Shown here: in pieces, positions 8,825-18,800 of the stretch | Layout of the letters: every line of letters begins with the position of its first letter | Position numbering within the stretch: the stretch's first letter is position 1 | Assembly (NCBI RefSeq): GCF_000026945.1 | Contig: NC_012863.1 | Coordinates: 1,577,710-1,641,709, forward strand | Source: Candida dubliniensis CD36 | Taxonomy: Eukaryota > Ascomycota > Pichiomycetes > Serinales > Debaryomycetaceae | Length of the DNA: 64,000 nt | Direction: 5' to 3' | Translations under genes and position numbers: made by a program | Notes under the pieces: generated by a model | Databases searched by the model: none | What the model saw: the letters and a program-made list of their open reading frames with translations, nothing else | What the model was told of the DNA's origin: nothing

Positions 8825-9475
8825 ATGGTTGCATTAAATCGACTAATAATGACATCAGACAATACATCGAAGATATCAAATCAATCGATTTCTCGAAGCC
8901 CGTCACCGGTGGCCAGTAGTATTAATAGAAGCAACAACAGTACACCTATGTCCAGTTGTGAAAAACCGATTAGCTTAGAGGTGTACCGAAGAGTACCAAC
9001 GCCTCCGTCTCCACAATTATCATTAATGAGTTCATTTAACGTTGATTTCGATTCAGTTAACCTAGAAAATGATTTTCAGCTACACCTCAATCCTCCTAGT
9101 ATACCGAATGATATAATCCGGGAATCAAATGTGGTAGAAAGGTTCATGGGGTTCTTTAAAAAAAAGGAAGACGACGACCCAAAGCTATCCAACTTGAAAT
9201 CAGTTAAGAAGAAACGTTCCCTAGGGTGTCTCAGTTTTTTTAGAAGGGATGATACCGATGAAACAGTTCAGCAGCCAACAAAATCAATTCTAAAATCTAA
9301 AGTCAATAAAAACTATGAAGCTGAACAATCAAAATGCAAATGTGAAGAGTCGCTAGATTTTGAAGAGTTTATGGGTCGTTTTGAGTACACAGAGCAACAA
9401 AAGAATAGCAATGATGAAGCATTGTCGATGTTACGAATGGAACAAGTAAGGAACTATTTTTATCACGTACAATAA
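8825..9475 (+). CDS. Uncharacterised Ser/Pro-rich protein
   Basis: The 216-residue product is not recognised. The first 75 residues are rich in Ser, Asn and Pro with several SP/TP sites (RSPSPV, TPPSPQ), suggesting a phosphorylated, disordered region. A basic cluster with two FF pairs follows (MGFFKKKEDDD and KKKRSLGCLSFFRR, about 105-145), and the C-terminal third is acidic and helical. No membrane or signal segment is seen. ATG 8849 (eight codons in) is an alternative start. The stop is only 15 bp from the convergent MGT1 stop. Reality is supported by length and codon use; function is unknown. Confidence 0.65.
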   Translation: MVALNRLIMTSDNTSKISNQSISRSPSPVASSINRSNNSTPMSSCEKPISLEVYRRVPTPPSPQLSLMSSFNVDFDSVNLENDFQLHLNPPSIPNDIIRESNVVERFMGFFKKKEDDDPKLSNLKSVKKKRSLGCLSFFRRDDTDETVQQPTKSILKSKVNKNYEAEQSKCKCEESLDFEEFMGRFEYTEQQKNSNDEALSMLRMEQVRNYFYHVQ

Positions 9476-9490
9476 AGACACTTCATAACT

Positions 9491-10018
9491 TTAAATATCT
9501 ATACCTTCCTGCTTCAATAAATATTCCTTATAGGATTTCCCCCATCTGTAACCAGTGAGCTTATGATTTGCACCCACAACTCTGTGGCACGGAATCAAGA
9601 CAGCGACTCTATTTGCACCACAGCAATTCCCAACTACACGGCTATGCGTACCTAGTGAATCCGCCAATTCTTTATATGTTCGAATTTCTCCTGCTGGTAT
9701 CTTGATTAATTCCTTCCATACTTTTCTCTGAAACGGCGTACCAAATACTATTTGGATTTTGATATCCTGGGATACTGAAGGCTTTTCTACCAATAGTTTA
9801 AATTTCTCCACCGATTTATCTATTTGAGCTTTATCGCCTTTCATTGTGGATAGTGGTTTGAGCTGATATGACAATGACTGGAAATCCTTAACCATTATTC
9901 GTTTTAGCTCAACTGCAGGTTTTCCCAATGAAGCATAACATATACAACCATCCTGATTTAATACGACTAGCACCGTACATACATCAGTATCAAACACAGA
10001 ATAATATAAGCTTTGCAT
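9491..10018 (-). CDS. MGT1: O6-methylguanine-DNA methyltransferase
   Basis: A 175-residue suicide DNA-repair protein that moves the methyl group from O6-methylguanine in DNA to its own cysteine. The active-site segment VLIPCHRVVG (Cys in PCHR, about residue 142) is complete, preceded by the helix-turn-helix region RTYKELADSLGTHSRVVG with the DNA-intercalating Arg, and followed by the usual LTGYRWG. The length is close to yeast Mgt1 (188). It acts in the nucleus alone, without cofactors. It is convergent with the Ser/Pro-rich gene on its left. Confidence 0.93.
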   Translation of the reverse strand: MQSLYYSVFDTDVCTVLVVLNQDGCICYASLGKPAVELKRIMVKDFQSLSYQLKPLSTMKGDKAQIDKSVEKFKLLVEKPSVSQDIKIQIVFGTPFQRKVWKELIKIPAGEIRTYKELADSLGTHSRVVGNCCGANRVAVLIPCHRVVGANHKLTGYRWGKSYKEYLLKQEGIDI

Positions 10019-10417
10019 CAGAAGTACATTGGGGACTAGATCAAGGTATTCTGGAGGTTACAGGGATAATCCTGGACATATTTATAATCCGAATTTTCTA
10101 ATGTTGAGAGCAAAAAAAAAAAAAAAAAAAAAGTAAACACAAAAAGAGAAGTATCCCTGATACAACGTTTTATTAACTACAACACTAAATTGATAAAGGA
10201 GAGCTATTATTCATATGACCTGCAGGGAAAAGCATCTAATTTGGGTAGTTCCTTCAGTTTATTTTTTTTTTTCTTTGGGCGTATTAGTGATATATTATTG
10301 TCGTTTATCAGAATGATACATACGAAAAATTTGGAGTAAACAATACTGCCATTGGTTTTCCTTCAGGGTAGTTTGCACCATATAGTCCAAACCTCAGACA
10401 GGCCATGACATTTCTAT
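10019..10417. other. Intergenic region upstream of MGT1
   Basis: 399 bp with a long A-tract (about 10112-10132) and a T-run near 10260-10271. It should contain the MGT1 promoter and the 3' flank of the next minus-strand gene. I see no clear gene or named regulatory site. Confidence 0.5.
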
Positions 10418-10864
10418 TTAACTTAGACTCTTTGAATTTGTGGTTATATTTGTCACGCAGATAAAATATTTATCAATATACCTTTTGTTAATCTTGACAA
10501 ACTTGGAATACCTTTGTTTTTCCAATATTCCATTTTCCAAGCATAGTAGAAAGTTCTTAAAATCTTTCAACCCACTCACTTTCTGTGTTTCATAAATATA
10601 ACCATATTGGTCGGGGATAAAATTTTTAATTCGAAACCCAATTAATCCACTACAGGCAATGCAGTGTACTTCTTTGATGAGAAGATGATTACTCAATAGT
10701 TTTTGAATTTGGTCTTCTTGGACTCCAGCAGAGGATGTATTATCAAATAATTTGGAATGACAATGGTTGCAGAAGTAAACAAAGTTTTTCGAGTAGGAAG
10801 ATATAGTATCTAGTAATTTGAATTGTTCTGGAATGAAATCGTCAATAGACTGTGGAAACGACAT
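10418..10864 (-). CDS. Small protein with two CxxC pairs, Yippee/Mis18-like
   Basis: The 148-residue product has two CxxC pairs: CNHC (about residue 32) and CIAC (about residue 69) followed by SGLIGFRI. That spacing and the GxxGF/W segment after the second pair resemble the Yippee/Mis18/cereblon zinc-binding beta-tent fold. The C-terminal part is basic and helical (about 110-148). Mis18 proteins help load centromeric CENP-A; Yippee proteins have varied roles, so no function is claimed. The name is low confidence, but the paired CxxC pattern makes a structural zinc site likely. It is divergent from MET16 across 768 bp. Confidence 0.55.
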   Translation of the reverse strand: MSFPQSIDDFIPEQFKLLDTISSYSKNFVYFCNHCHSKLFDNTSSAGVQEDQIQKLLSNHLLIKEVHCIACSGLIGFRIKNFIPDQYGYIYETQKVSGLKDFKNFLLCLENGILEKQRYSKFVKINKRYIDKYFICVTNITTNSKSLS

Positions 10865-11632
10865 GGGAATAGCTATAATAGTGAGAAACTAGACCTTCTT
10901 TTTTCAAACAAGGACAAAAAAACCCAGAATTGGGAAAAACCCTTGGCTTTTTATTTTCATTTGGTTTGTTTGCTTTATCTCCTGATAATATCTAAGGAAA
11001 AGCTCGTATAATTCAATAATCTGAGATTAATTGTATTTTTGTGTATAACAGGAATTTACGAGTTTTTCTTATATTCTCCTCAATAAATCTTTTCCTTCTT
11101 TTTCTTTTTTTTTCTTATTTTTGTGATAAGGAAGGAAATTTTCTTGTTTTGTGGTGTAACAACTTACTGAAAAGCAGTACTAAAATGTTTATTTTGCTTC
11201 CCCTGATTAATAGATGTCATGGGTATTTGATTAAGGGATGAACTAAGAAAGCGTTTTCTAAAATTATGGTTTGTCTATTGTATAATCCTTCGATTATATT
11301 TGTCAGAACATTAGAATTGCGATTCGTAAACTCGTGAGTTATTTAAGCTCATAGACGCTCTCGGGACAGTTTATTTTCGCAGTCCTCATACCACACATCG
11401 CTATGTTACTACAATTGTTGCACAACAAGAGTTTCATAACTTTAACAAGTCTGTTTAGGTAACAATATTGCAGCAATCACGTGCACTTACATCTTTTCTT
11501 GATAACAAGAAAAAAAATTTTTTTTTTTCTGTGAACTCTGAAACCCAGAGAGTCTTGATCTCATTTATTCGCAACTTCAGCAACTACTATTCTTCCAGAT
11601 ATTACTAAGCAAACACTACACCAGAAGAAACA
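10865..11632. other. Long intergenic region upstream of MET16
   Basis: 768 bp between two divergent genes. Short plus-strand reading frames (around 10823-11011 and 11041-11241) are AT-driven and Phe/Leu-rich and do not look coding. The useful content is the Cbf1-type TCACGTG near MET16 (separate entry) and T-tracts near 11100-11115 and 11513-11530. Confidence 0.55.
11477..11483 (+). promoter_or_regulatory. Cbf1-type site TCACGTG upstream of MET16
   Basis: TCACGTG is the full consensus of the bHLH factor Cbf1, which controls sulfur-assimilation genes (MET16 is a classic target in S. cerevisiae). It lies 150 bp before the MET16 ATG, a usual promoter distance. Confidence 0.65.
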
Positions 11633-12391
11633 ATGGGAAACATAGCTCAATTAACTCCAGAGCATATTTCTTTTCTTAATGAGCACTTGAAGACTCTTTC
11701 GGCGTACAATATCATCAAGTGGGCATACTTTACTTTCCCCTATTTGTATCAGACAACAGCGTTTGGATTAACAGGATTGGTAACCGTTGACATTATATCT
11801 AAATTATCCCAGGAATTGGAAAAGGATCATTTGATTGATTTGATCTTTCTTGACACATTGTATCATTTCCCACAAACTCATGAGTTGGTAAAAAAGGTTG
11901 AGCAAAAATATCACCCAAAATTGCATATCTACAAACCCAAGGATGTGAACACCGAACAAGAATTTGTTGCCAAATATGGTGATCAGTTATGGGAATCGAA
12001 TGACGCATATTATGATTTTTTGGTCAAGGTGGAACCGAGCCAACGTGCTTACAAAGAGTTAAGTGTTTCGGCTGTGCTAACTGGAAGAAGAAAGTCTCAA
12101 GGTGGAGCCCGTAGCGAGTTGACAATTTTGGAATACGAGGAAACAAGTGGAGTTATCAAGATAAACCCATTATGGAATTGGGATTTTAAACAAGTAAAGG
12201 CGTATATTGATGAGAATAAGGTTCCATATAATGAGCTATTAGATTTAGGTTATAAGTCTATTGGCGACTGGCATTCTACAGTACCAGTTGCGGATGGTGA
12301 AGATGAAAGAAGCGGGCGATGGAAGGGTAAACCAAAGACTGAATGTGGAATCCATGTTACCAAAAAGTACACGGAATACATGAAGGAATAA
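11633..12391 (+). CDS. MET16: Phosphoadenylyl-sulfate (PAPS) reductase
   Basis: A 252-residue cytosolic enzyme that reduces PAPS to sulfite with thioredoxin, in sulfate assimilation toward methionine and cysteine. Visible family features are the nucleotide-binding region near FGLTGLVTVDII (about 42-53), FLDTLYHFPQTHELV (about 77-91), TGRRKSQGGAR, and the C-terminal catalytic TECGIH with the active cysteine about residue 238. Full length and intact. The start is the first ATG, with an adenine-rich context. A Cbf1 box 150 bp upstream fits sulfur regulation. Confidence 0.95.
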   Translation: MGNIAQLTPEHISFLNEHLKTLSAYNIIKWAYFTFPYLYQTTAFGLTGLVTVDIISKLSQELEKDHLIDLIFLDTLYHFPQTHELVKKVEQKYHPKLHIYKPKDVNTEQEFVAKYGDQLWESNDAYYDFLVKVEPSQRAYKELSVSAVLTGRRKSQGGARSELTILEYEETSGVIKINPLWNWDFKQVKAYIDENKVPYNELLDLGYKSIGDWHSTVPVADGEDERSGRWKGKPKTECGIHVTKKYTEYMKE

Positions 12392-12587
12392 GTATCCCGA
12401 TTTGGCAAAGCGCGGAATTTTTTTTTTTCTTTTGTACTTGGACCGATTATTATTTTCTAGCAGTATATCTGGTATTGATAAGCAGTTTTGGCATATATAT
12501 ATATATAGAATGAAATCTTTACAAGACATTTAGACTGAGCTACTTTCTTTTTTTTATGTATCAGCAGTTGCTTAACAAGTATTTGAA

Positions 12588-14147
12588 ATGTTGAAAGAGA
12601 TTGCATATACGTTATACTCATATATGGTTGCGCACCCAGTGCAAACTCAAGTTATTGTCTTGATTGCTGTACTCGTTTATTATTTGGTTGTATTCCCAGT
12701 AACCTCTCCGTTATGGAAAATTCCTGGTCCATATATTCATCGAATCAGTTATATTCCTTGTTACAATGCCCAGAGAAATGGGACTTGGATAGCTCGTGTT
12801 CATGAGTTGCACAAAAAATATGGTAATGTGATTATTTTATCTCCAAACGAGGTTAGTGTTAATGGCGATCCCAAATTCATCAATGATATTTATGTGAAGA
12901 ACTTCCCCAAGTCAAAGTTCTATGAGAATTTCAGAAACCATGGGTTTAAGGACAATATTTTTGCCAGCTTAGAGAATGATCGTCATCGCAAGTATAAGAA
13001 GTTGATTAACAATTTGTACAACAAAACTGCCATTTTCTCGAAAGAGAATCATACTAGGTCAGTATTGTTAGAGACTGCAGATAAATTGGTTGAAACTGTT
13101 GGTAAGGAGTCTCCTTCTATTGAAGTATTTACATTGTTTGGCGCATTAGCGATGGACGTGGTTTCAAGATTTGAACTTGGTAGGAGTAATGGTACAAACT
13201 TATTAGACAGCTCATCCGATAGAAGAATAATTGTGTCTCACAGAGAAGTGTCGAGCATGGGGTTTTGGACAACCTTGATGCCTACTTTTCTTTGGGATTA
13301 TGCTGCCACTAAATCGATTCTTCAGGCGGCAGATGATATTTGCAATTTCCAATTGAACCTTTATAAATTTGCTGAAAAAAATTTAACCTCAAATGGGAAA
13401 AACTTGACTACATTTGAAACACTAAAGAAAAATGGGTTTGAAGGTGAGTATGCTTATTCATTTCTTACTGATAACTTATTTGCTGGTCATGAAACAACTG
13501 CAGTTCAATTAACTTATTTGTGCTACGAGTTGTCACGTCCGGCAAACTATAAGATGCAGCAAAAATTACGTGAGGAATTACATGAAGCATTCCCCGATGG
13601 GAAAATTGACTTGGAAACTGTTGACAGTCTTCCATATCTTAATGCTTTGTTTGCAGAAAACGGACGTGTTCATACTTCCATCCCCGGTGCTGAACCAAGA
13701 GTTGTTGATAAGCCATACTTGGTAGATAACATGGTTATTCCACAAGGTACAATTATTTCGTGTCTCCCATACTCCTTCCATCGTACAGAAAGTGTGTTCC
13801 CTGAACCCGACAAGTTTATCCCTGAAAGGTGGATTATCAACAATGAAGAAGACAAATGGAGAGTCAAACGACAAGAAAAATATATGATGCCCTTTGGTAA
13901 GGGAGTCAGAATGTGTCTTGGCATGAACTTGGCCATGATTGAGATGAAGTTAGCTATCGCAAAGTTGTACTGGCACTATGGTTCCGCGATCGATGAAACG
14001 TGGTGCAAAGTCCTAAACGATGCAAAGCCTATTGAAATGGGTGGAGGTGGCGATGGTAGTACTGACCAAGACAAAATGAGAATGTACGACTGGTACACTA
14101 CTAGACCATTGTACGACGAATGTTGGTTGAAATGGGAGAAACTCTAG
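12588..14147 (+). CDS. Cytochrome P450 monooxygenase
   Basis: A 519-residue microsomal P450. It has an N-terminal membrane anchor (about residues 22-42), a proline hinge (KIPGPY), the I-helix oxygen-binding AGHETT, an ExxR equivalent (ENGR), PERW, and the heme-binding FGKGVRMCLG (about 436-445; the Cys is the heme ligand). All core motifs are intact, so it should be active. The HTSIPG and EPRVV segments resemble fungal P450s of the benzoate-hydroxylase/pisatin-demethylase type more than CYP51, CYP61, CYP52 or DIT2. It may be the Candida CYP501-type enzyme, but I cannot confirm that. The substrate is unknown. An insertion rich in Gly/Asp lies near the C-terminus (GGGGDGSTDQD). Confidence 0.88.
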   Translation: MLKEIAYTLYSYMVAHPVQTQVIVLIAVLVYYLVVFPVTSPLWKIPGPYIHRISYIPCYNAQRNGTWIARVHELHKKYGNVIILSPNEVSVNGDPKFINDIYVKNFPKSKFYENFRNHGFKDNIFASLENDRHRKYKKLINNLYNKTAIFSKENHTRSVLLETADKLVETVGKESPSIEVFTLFGALAMDVVSRFELGRSNGTNLLDSSSDRRIIVSHREVSSMGFWTTLMPTFLWDYAATKSILQAADDICNFQLNLYKFAEKNLTSNGKNLTTFETLKKNGFEGEYAYSFLTDNLFAGHETTAVQLTYLCYELSRPANYKMQQKLREELHEAFPDGKIDLETVDSLPYLNALFAENGRVHTSIPGAEPRVVDKPYLVDNMVIPQGTIISCLPYSFHRTESVFPEPDKFIPERWIINNEEDKWRVKRQEKYMMPFGKGVRMCLGMNLAMIEMKLAIAKLYWHYGSAIDETWCKVLNDAKPIEMGGGGDGSTDQDKMRMYDWYTTRPLYDECWLKWEKL

Positions 14148-14511
14148 TAGGAAAAGAATTCCCCGTTTTTTTTTTTTTTTTTTTTTTTTTTAGTTATGGC
14201 ATGTAGTTTAACAACCTTTTTGATTGCTTTTGGTTTTTCCGCTGAAAGTGATGCTCGTTTTTCCCTGGTTATTCTTGATCGGCCCGTCGGTTGCGAGATA
14301 AAAATTTTTTGTGTTTCTTGTTCTTCTTTGTCCTTGGTTACTCCTCCTCAACTATCCGAGTGGACCTTTCGTCTTGTTATAGATATATACACATTGCTTT
14401 TACTTTTTTTTTTTTTTCTTTTATCAACTCACTTTATACAACAATCTTTTTCCTTCAATTTAGAGGTTTTTCTTATTATTTGTTTTAATTAATACTAAAT
14501 CACGCAAAAAT
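14148..14511. other. Intergenic region with T-tracts
   Basis: 364 bp between two same-strand genes, with T-tracts at about 14166-14190 and 14405-14417. Overlapping short reading frames here are Phe/Leu/Ser-rich products of the T-tracts and are not supported as genes. It presumably holds the P450 terminator and the ceramidase promoter. Confidence 0.5.
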
Positions 14512-15402
14512 ATGTTACCCTTTGCCTGGCCATATCCTCCTGAACAAAAGGATGGATACTGGGGTATCCCTACTTCTACTATAGATTGGTGTGAAGAGAA
14601 CTACGTCATATCTACATATATTGCAGAGGCATTGAACACCACCACTAACTCGGTATTTATTGCATTGGCAACATTTGCAATTTACCATGCGTTCCATAAT
14701 AAATTAGAGCCACGTTTTATATTTACTGCGTTTGGGTTTCTTTTGGTTGGTGTTGGCTCGTGGTTGTTCCATATGACTTTGAGGTATCATTTCCAATTAT
14801 TGGACGAATTGCCAATGATTTACGCAACGTGTATCCCCTTTTGGTCTGTGTTTAGTGAATTCAAGACACCGAGACAGTCAATTCTTGTAGCCGTGGGCAT
14901 TTTCACTGCAGCAAACTTGCTTACTGTGATATATTTGCACTTTAGAAACCCAACAATTCATCAAGCGGCATACGGCATATTGAACGGCTTTATTATTCTC
15001 AGGTCAATTCAGTTAAATATAAAGTATGTCCACGATAAAACCGCAAGAACTCAATTGCACAAGACTAGTATTTTTGGGATTGGGATATTTTTGTTAGGAT
15101 ACTTTTTATGGAACCTTGACATTCATTTTTGTGATTTTGCTCGTGCTACCAGACGAGAGTGGGGTATTCCATACGGGTTCGTTTTGGAAGGGCACGGATG
15201 GTGGCATATATTCACTGGGATTGGTGTCTACTATTCCTTGGTGTATGAAGAGTATTTACGTTGTTTTTTGACTGGGACTGAGAAGTATTTCGAGTTTACT
15301 TGGATATGGGGGTTGCCCGTCGTTTACTGTATAGACAAACAGGGCTTGGAAAGACACAGGTCGGTTCAAAAATTAGCAGAAGAAGATAAGAAAAACATTT
15401 AA
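14512..15402 (+). CDS. YDC1: Alkaline ceramidase
   Basis: A 296-residue multispanning ER membrane enzyme that hydrolyses (dihydro)ceramide to sphingoid base and fatty acid, and can run in reverse. It has the alkaline ceramidase family signature: an N-terminal region with GYWGIPTSTIDWCEENY, GVGSWLFHMTLRYHFQLLDE with metal-binding His/Asp candidates, and a late HGWWHIFTGIG with two histidines. About seven membrane helices are visible. S. cerevisiae has two paralogues (YPC1 and YDC1); Candida is thought to have one, so the symbol is a convention rather than a substrate claim. Confidence 0.88.
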   Translation: MLPFAWPYPPEQKDGYWGIPTSTIDWCEENYVISTYIAEALNTTTNSVFIALATFAIYHAFHNKLEPRFIFTAFGFLLVGVGSWLFHMTLRYHFQLLDELPMIYATCIPFWSVFSEFKTPRQSILVAVGIFTAANLLTVIYLHFRNPTIHQAAYGILNGFIILRSIQLNIKYVHDKTARTQLHKTSIFGIGIFLLGYFLWNLDIHFCDFARATRREWGIPYGFVLEGHGWWHIFTGIGVYYSLVYEEYLRCFLTGTEKYFEFTWIWGLPVVYCIDKQGLERHRSVQKLAEEDKKNI

Positions 15403-15801
15403 TCTTCAATACTTCCTTTTTTTTTTCTTTTCGTTTTAGATTTCGTTGACTTAGAGATAAGGTCAAAGCTAAATGGTTTTTGCAATCGGAGTATAATGCC
15501 AGATCACCAATCTAGTGCACGGTGGTTGTCGTTTGCAAGTTATTCTATTATAGAACATATATATATATATATATATCAGTTATACCTTTGTATTCTGAGG
15601 GGGGTATATTATACGCTGTAGTGATAATTAACAGATCACAGTTGTAGTGATGGCGACTATTTTTTTTTTTTTTTGTCTACTCACGACTAGTCAATTAACA
15701 AATGCACTCGTCATTTTTTTTTTTTTTTTTTCTATTTTCTGTACAACATCATCTCATCTCGTCAGTTTGCCATATCAAGTTAGAGTAAATCACCACGAGC
15801 T
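15403..15801. other. Intergenic region upstream of RPO31
   Basis: 399 bp with an AT dinucleotide run (about 15558-15577) and T-tracts at about 15660-15674 and 15713-15731, typical poly(dA:dT) promoter elements. No other feature is recognised. Confidence 0.5.
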
Positions 15802-18800
15802 ATGAAAGAAGTAGTTGTTGATATAGCTCCTAAATGCATTAAAGGTTTGGAGTTTGGAGCTTTATCTGCAAAGGATATAGTAGCTCAGTCCGAAGTTGAG
15901 ATTCAAACCAGAGACTTGTATGATTTGGAAAAAGGCAGAGTGCCCAAAGAACACGGGGCTCTAGATACTAAAATGGGAATATCATCGAATGCCCAAGAAT
16001 GTTCTACCTGTCATGGTAACTTGGCGTCTTGTCATGGGCATTTTGGTCACATTAGACTAGCATTGCCGGTGTTTCATGTGGGTTATTTTAAGAGTATCAT
16101 TTCTGTTTTGCAGTGCATTTGTAAAAACTGTGCTGCTGTTTTATTGGATGAACAAAGCAAGCGACAATACTTGAATGATTTGCGGAAACCACATATTGAC
16201 AATTTGAGAAGAATGAAAATTATAAAGAAAATTATTGAACAGTGTAAAAAGCAAAGAAGATGTCTCAAATGTAATCATATCAATGGTGTTGTCAAGAAGG
16301 CAGCTAGTGGTGCAGGGCCTGCTGCATTGAAGATTGTCCACGACACATTTAGATGGATTGGTAAAAAGGAAACCCTTGAAAAGACTATTTGGGATGAGGA
16401 GTTGGATCAAGTTTTCATTAGAAACCCTGAGTTGGAAAAATTTGCCAAAAGAATCCACGATGATTTGAATCCATTGAAAACGTTGAACTTATTTAAACAG
16501 ATCACCCCTCAAGACTGCGAATTATTTGGATTAGATCCTGCCAAGGGTGGTAGGCCAGAAATGTATATATGGAGATATTTGCCTGCCCCACCAGTTTGTA
16601 TCAGACCCTCGGTGATGATGGATGCGCAATCCAATGAAGATGATTTAACTGTCAAGTTGACAGAAATAGTGTGGACTTCATCTATGATCAGAGCAGGTAT
16701 TGTTAAGGGGATTTCCATTAATAATTTGATGGAACAATGGGATTATTTGCAGTTATCGGTTGCCATGTATATTAACTCGGACTCTGCCAATCCTGCATTG
16801 CTGACGGGTGGTGGTGGTGCAAAATCATCAAAACCAATTCGTGCCTTTTGTCAAAGATTGAAAGGTAAGCAGGGTCGTTTTAGAGGTAATTTGTCAGGTA
16901 AGAGAGTGGATTTTTCAGGAAGAACCGTCATTTCTCCAGATCCCAATTTGAAAATTGATGAGGTCGCTGTTCCTGATAGAGTGGCCAAGGTATTAACATA
17001 TCCTGAAAAATGTACTAGATATAACAAGAAAAAGTTGCAGAAGTTAATTGTCAATGGGCCAGATATTCATCCGGGGGCAAACTATGTTATGAAACAGAAC
17101 GAACCAGGTAAAAGAAACTTGAGATTTGGTGATAGAGTAAAGTTAGCAAAAACATTACAGATTGGAGACATTGTTGAGCGTCATATAGAAGATGGGGACG
17201 TTGTTTTGTTCAACAGACAGCCTTCGTTGCATAGATTGTCAATTTTATCACATTATGCCAAGATCAGGCCATGGCGAACTTTCCGTTTGAACGAATGTGT
17301 TTGTACACCGTATAATGCTGATTTTGATGGTGATGAAATGAATTTGCATGTTCCTCAAACGGAGGAGGCAAGGGCGGAGGCTATTAATTTGATGGGTGTG
17401 AAGAACAACTTATTGACTCCAAAATCCGGAGAACCAATTATTGCTGCTACCCAAGATTTCATCACTGGGTCTTACTTGATTTCCCACAAGGACTCATTTT
17501 TTGATCGTGCTACATTGGTGCAGCTATTGAGTATGATGTCTGATGCAGATATTCAATTTGATATTCCGCCACCAACAATTTTCAAACCGGTCATGTTGTG
17601 GACTGGTAAGCAAGTATTTTCTTTGTTGATAAAACCAAACAAGAAATCTAATGTTGTTATTAATTTGGATGCCAAAAATAAAACATTCCATCCTCCAAAG
17701 AAGGGTTTACCTAATGAAATGTCGCCAAATGATGGATTTGTTGTTATTAGAGGATCTAAAATATTGAGTGGTTTGATGGACAAGTCCACTTTAGGTGATG
17801 GTAAGAAACATTCAGTGTTTTACACAATTCTTCGAGATTATGGTCCAGAGGAAGCTGCTGCTGCTATGAACAGAATGGCCAAGTTGTGTGCAAGGTTTTT
17901 GGGGAATAGGGGGTTTTCTATTGGTATCAATGATGTCACCCCTGCCGATGAATTAAAGCAAAAGAAAGAGTTGATGGTGGAACAAGCCTATTTGAAGTGT
18001 GATCAATTGATTGATTTGTATAATCGCGGGAAATTAGAAACTCAACCCGGTTGTAATGAAGAACAAACATTGGAAGCAAAGATTGGGGGGTTATTGTCGA
18101 AGGTCAGAGAAGAGGTGGGGGATGTTTGTATCAGAGAGTTGGACTCTTTAAATGCTCCATTGATTATGGCAACCTGTGGTTCCAAAGGTTCTACATTAAA
18201 TGTGTCGCAAATGGTGGCTGTTGTTGGTCAACAAATCATTTCAGGACACCGTGTTCCCGATGGGTTCCAAGATAGATCATTACCTCATTTCACAAAGAAT
18301 TCCAAGACTCCACAATCAAAGGGTTTTGTGCGAAACTCTTTCTTCAGTGGGTTGACTCCGCCGGAATTTTTGTTCCATGCTATTTCTGGTAGAGAAGGTT
18401 TAGTTGATACTGCTGTCAAGACTGCTGAGACTGGTTACATGTCAAGAAGATTAATGAAGTCATTAGAAGATTTATCATCGCAGTATGACAACACAGTACG
18501 AAACTCGTCTAATGGTATTGTTCAATTCACTTATGGTGGAGATGGCTTAGACCCATATGATATGGAAGGTGACGCCAAACCAGTCAACTTCAATAGACAA
18601 TGGGATCATGCTTATAACTTGACATACAATGTCGACGATGTCAGCTTGTTGCCTTATCAAATAGAAGAGTTGGTGGATTCCATTTTGGCACCATTGGAGA
18701 ATAAATTGATAAGATATGATAATTTAGGTAATGCTTTGAATGATAAAGAGAAGGAGGAAAAAATAGAATATATTGATCAAAACGATGGTGAAAGAGACTT

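Noticed and set aside
14196..14492. 98-codon frame between the P450 and YDC1
   Set aside because: Phe/Leu/Ser-rich, T-tract-driven, and overlapped by another frame of equal quality.
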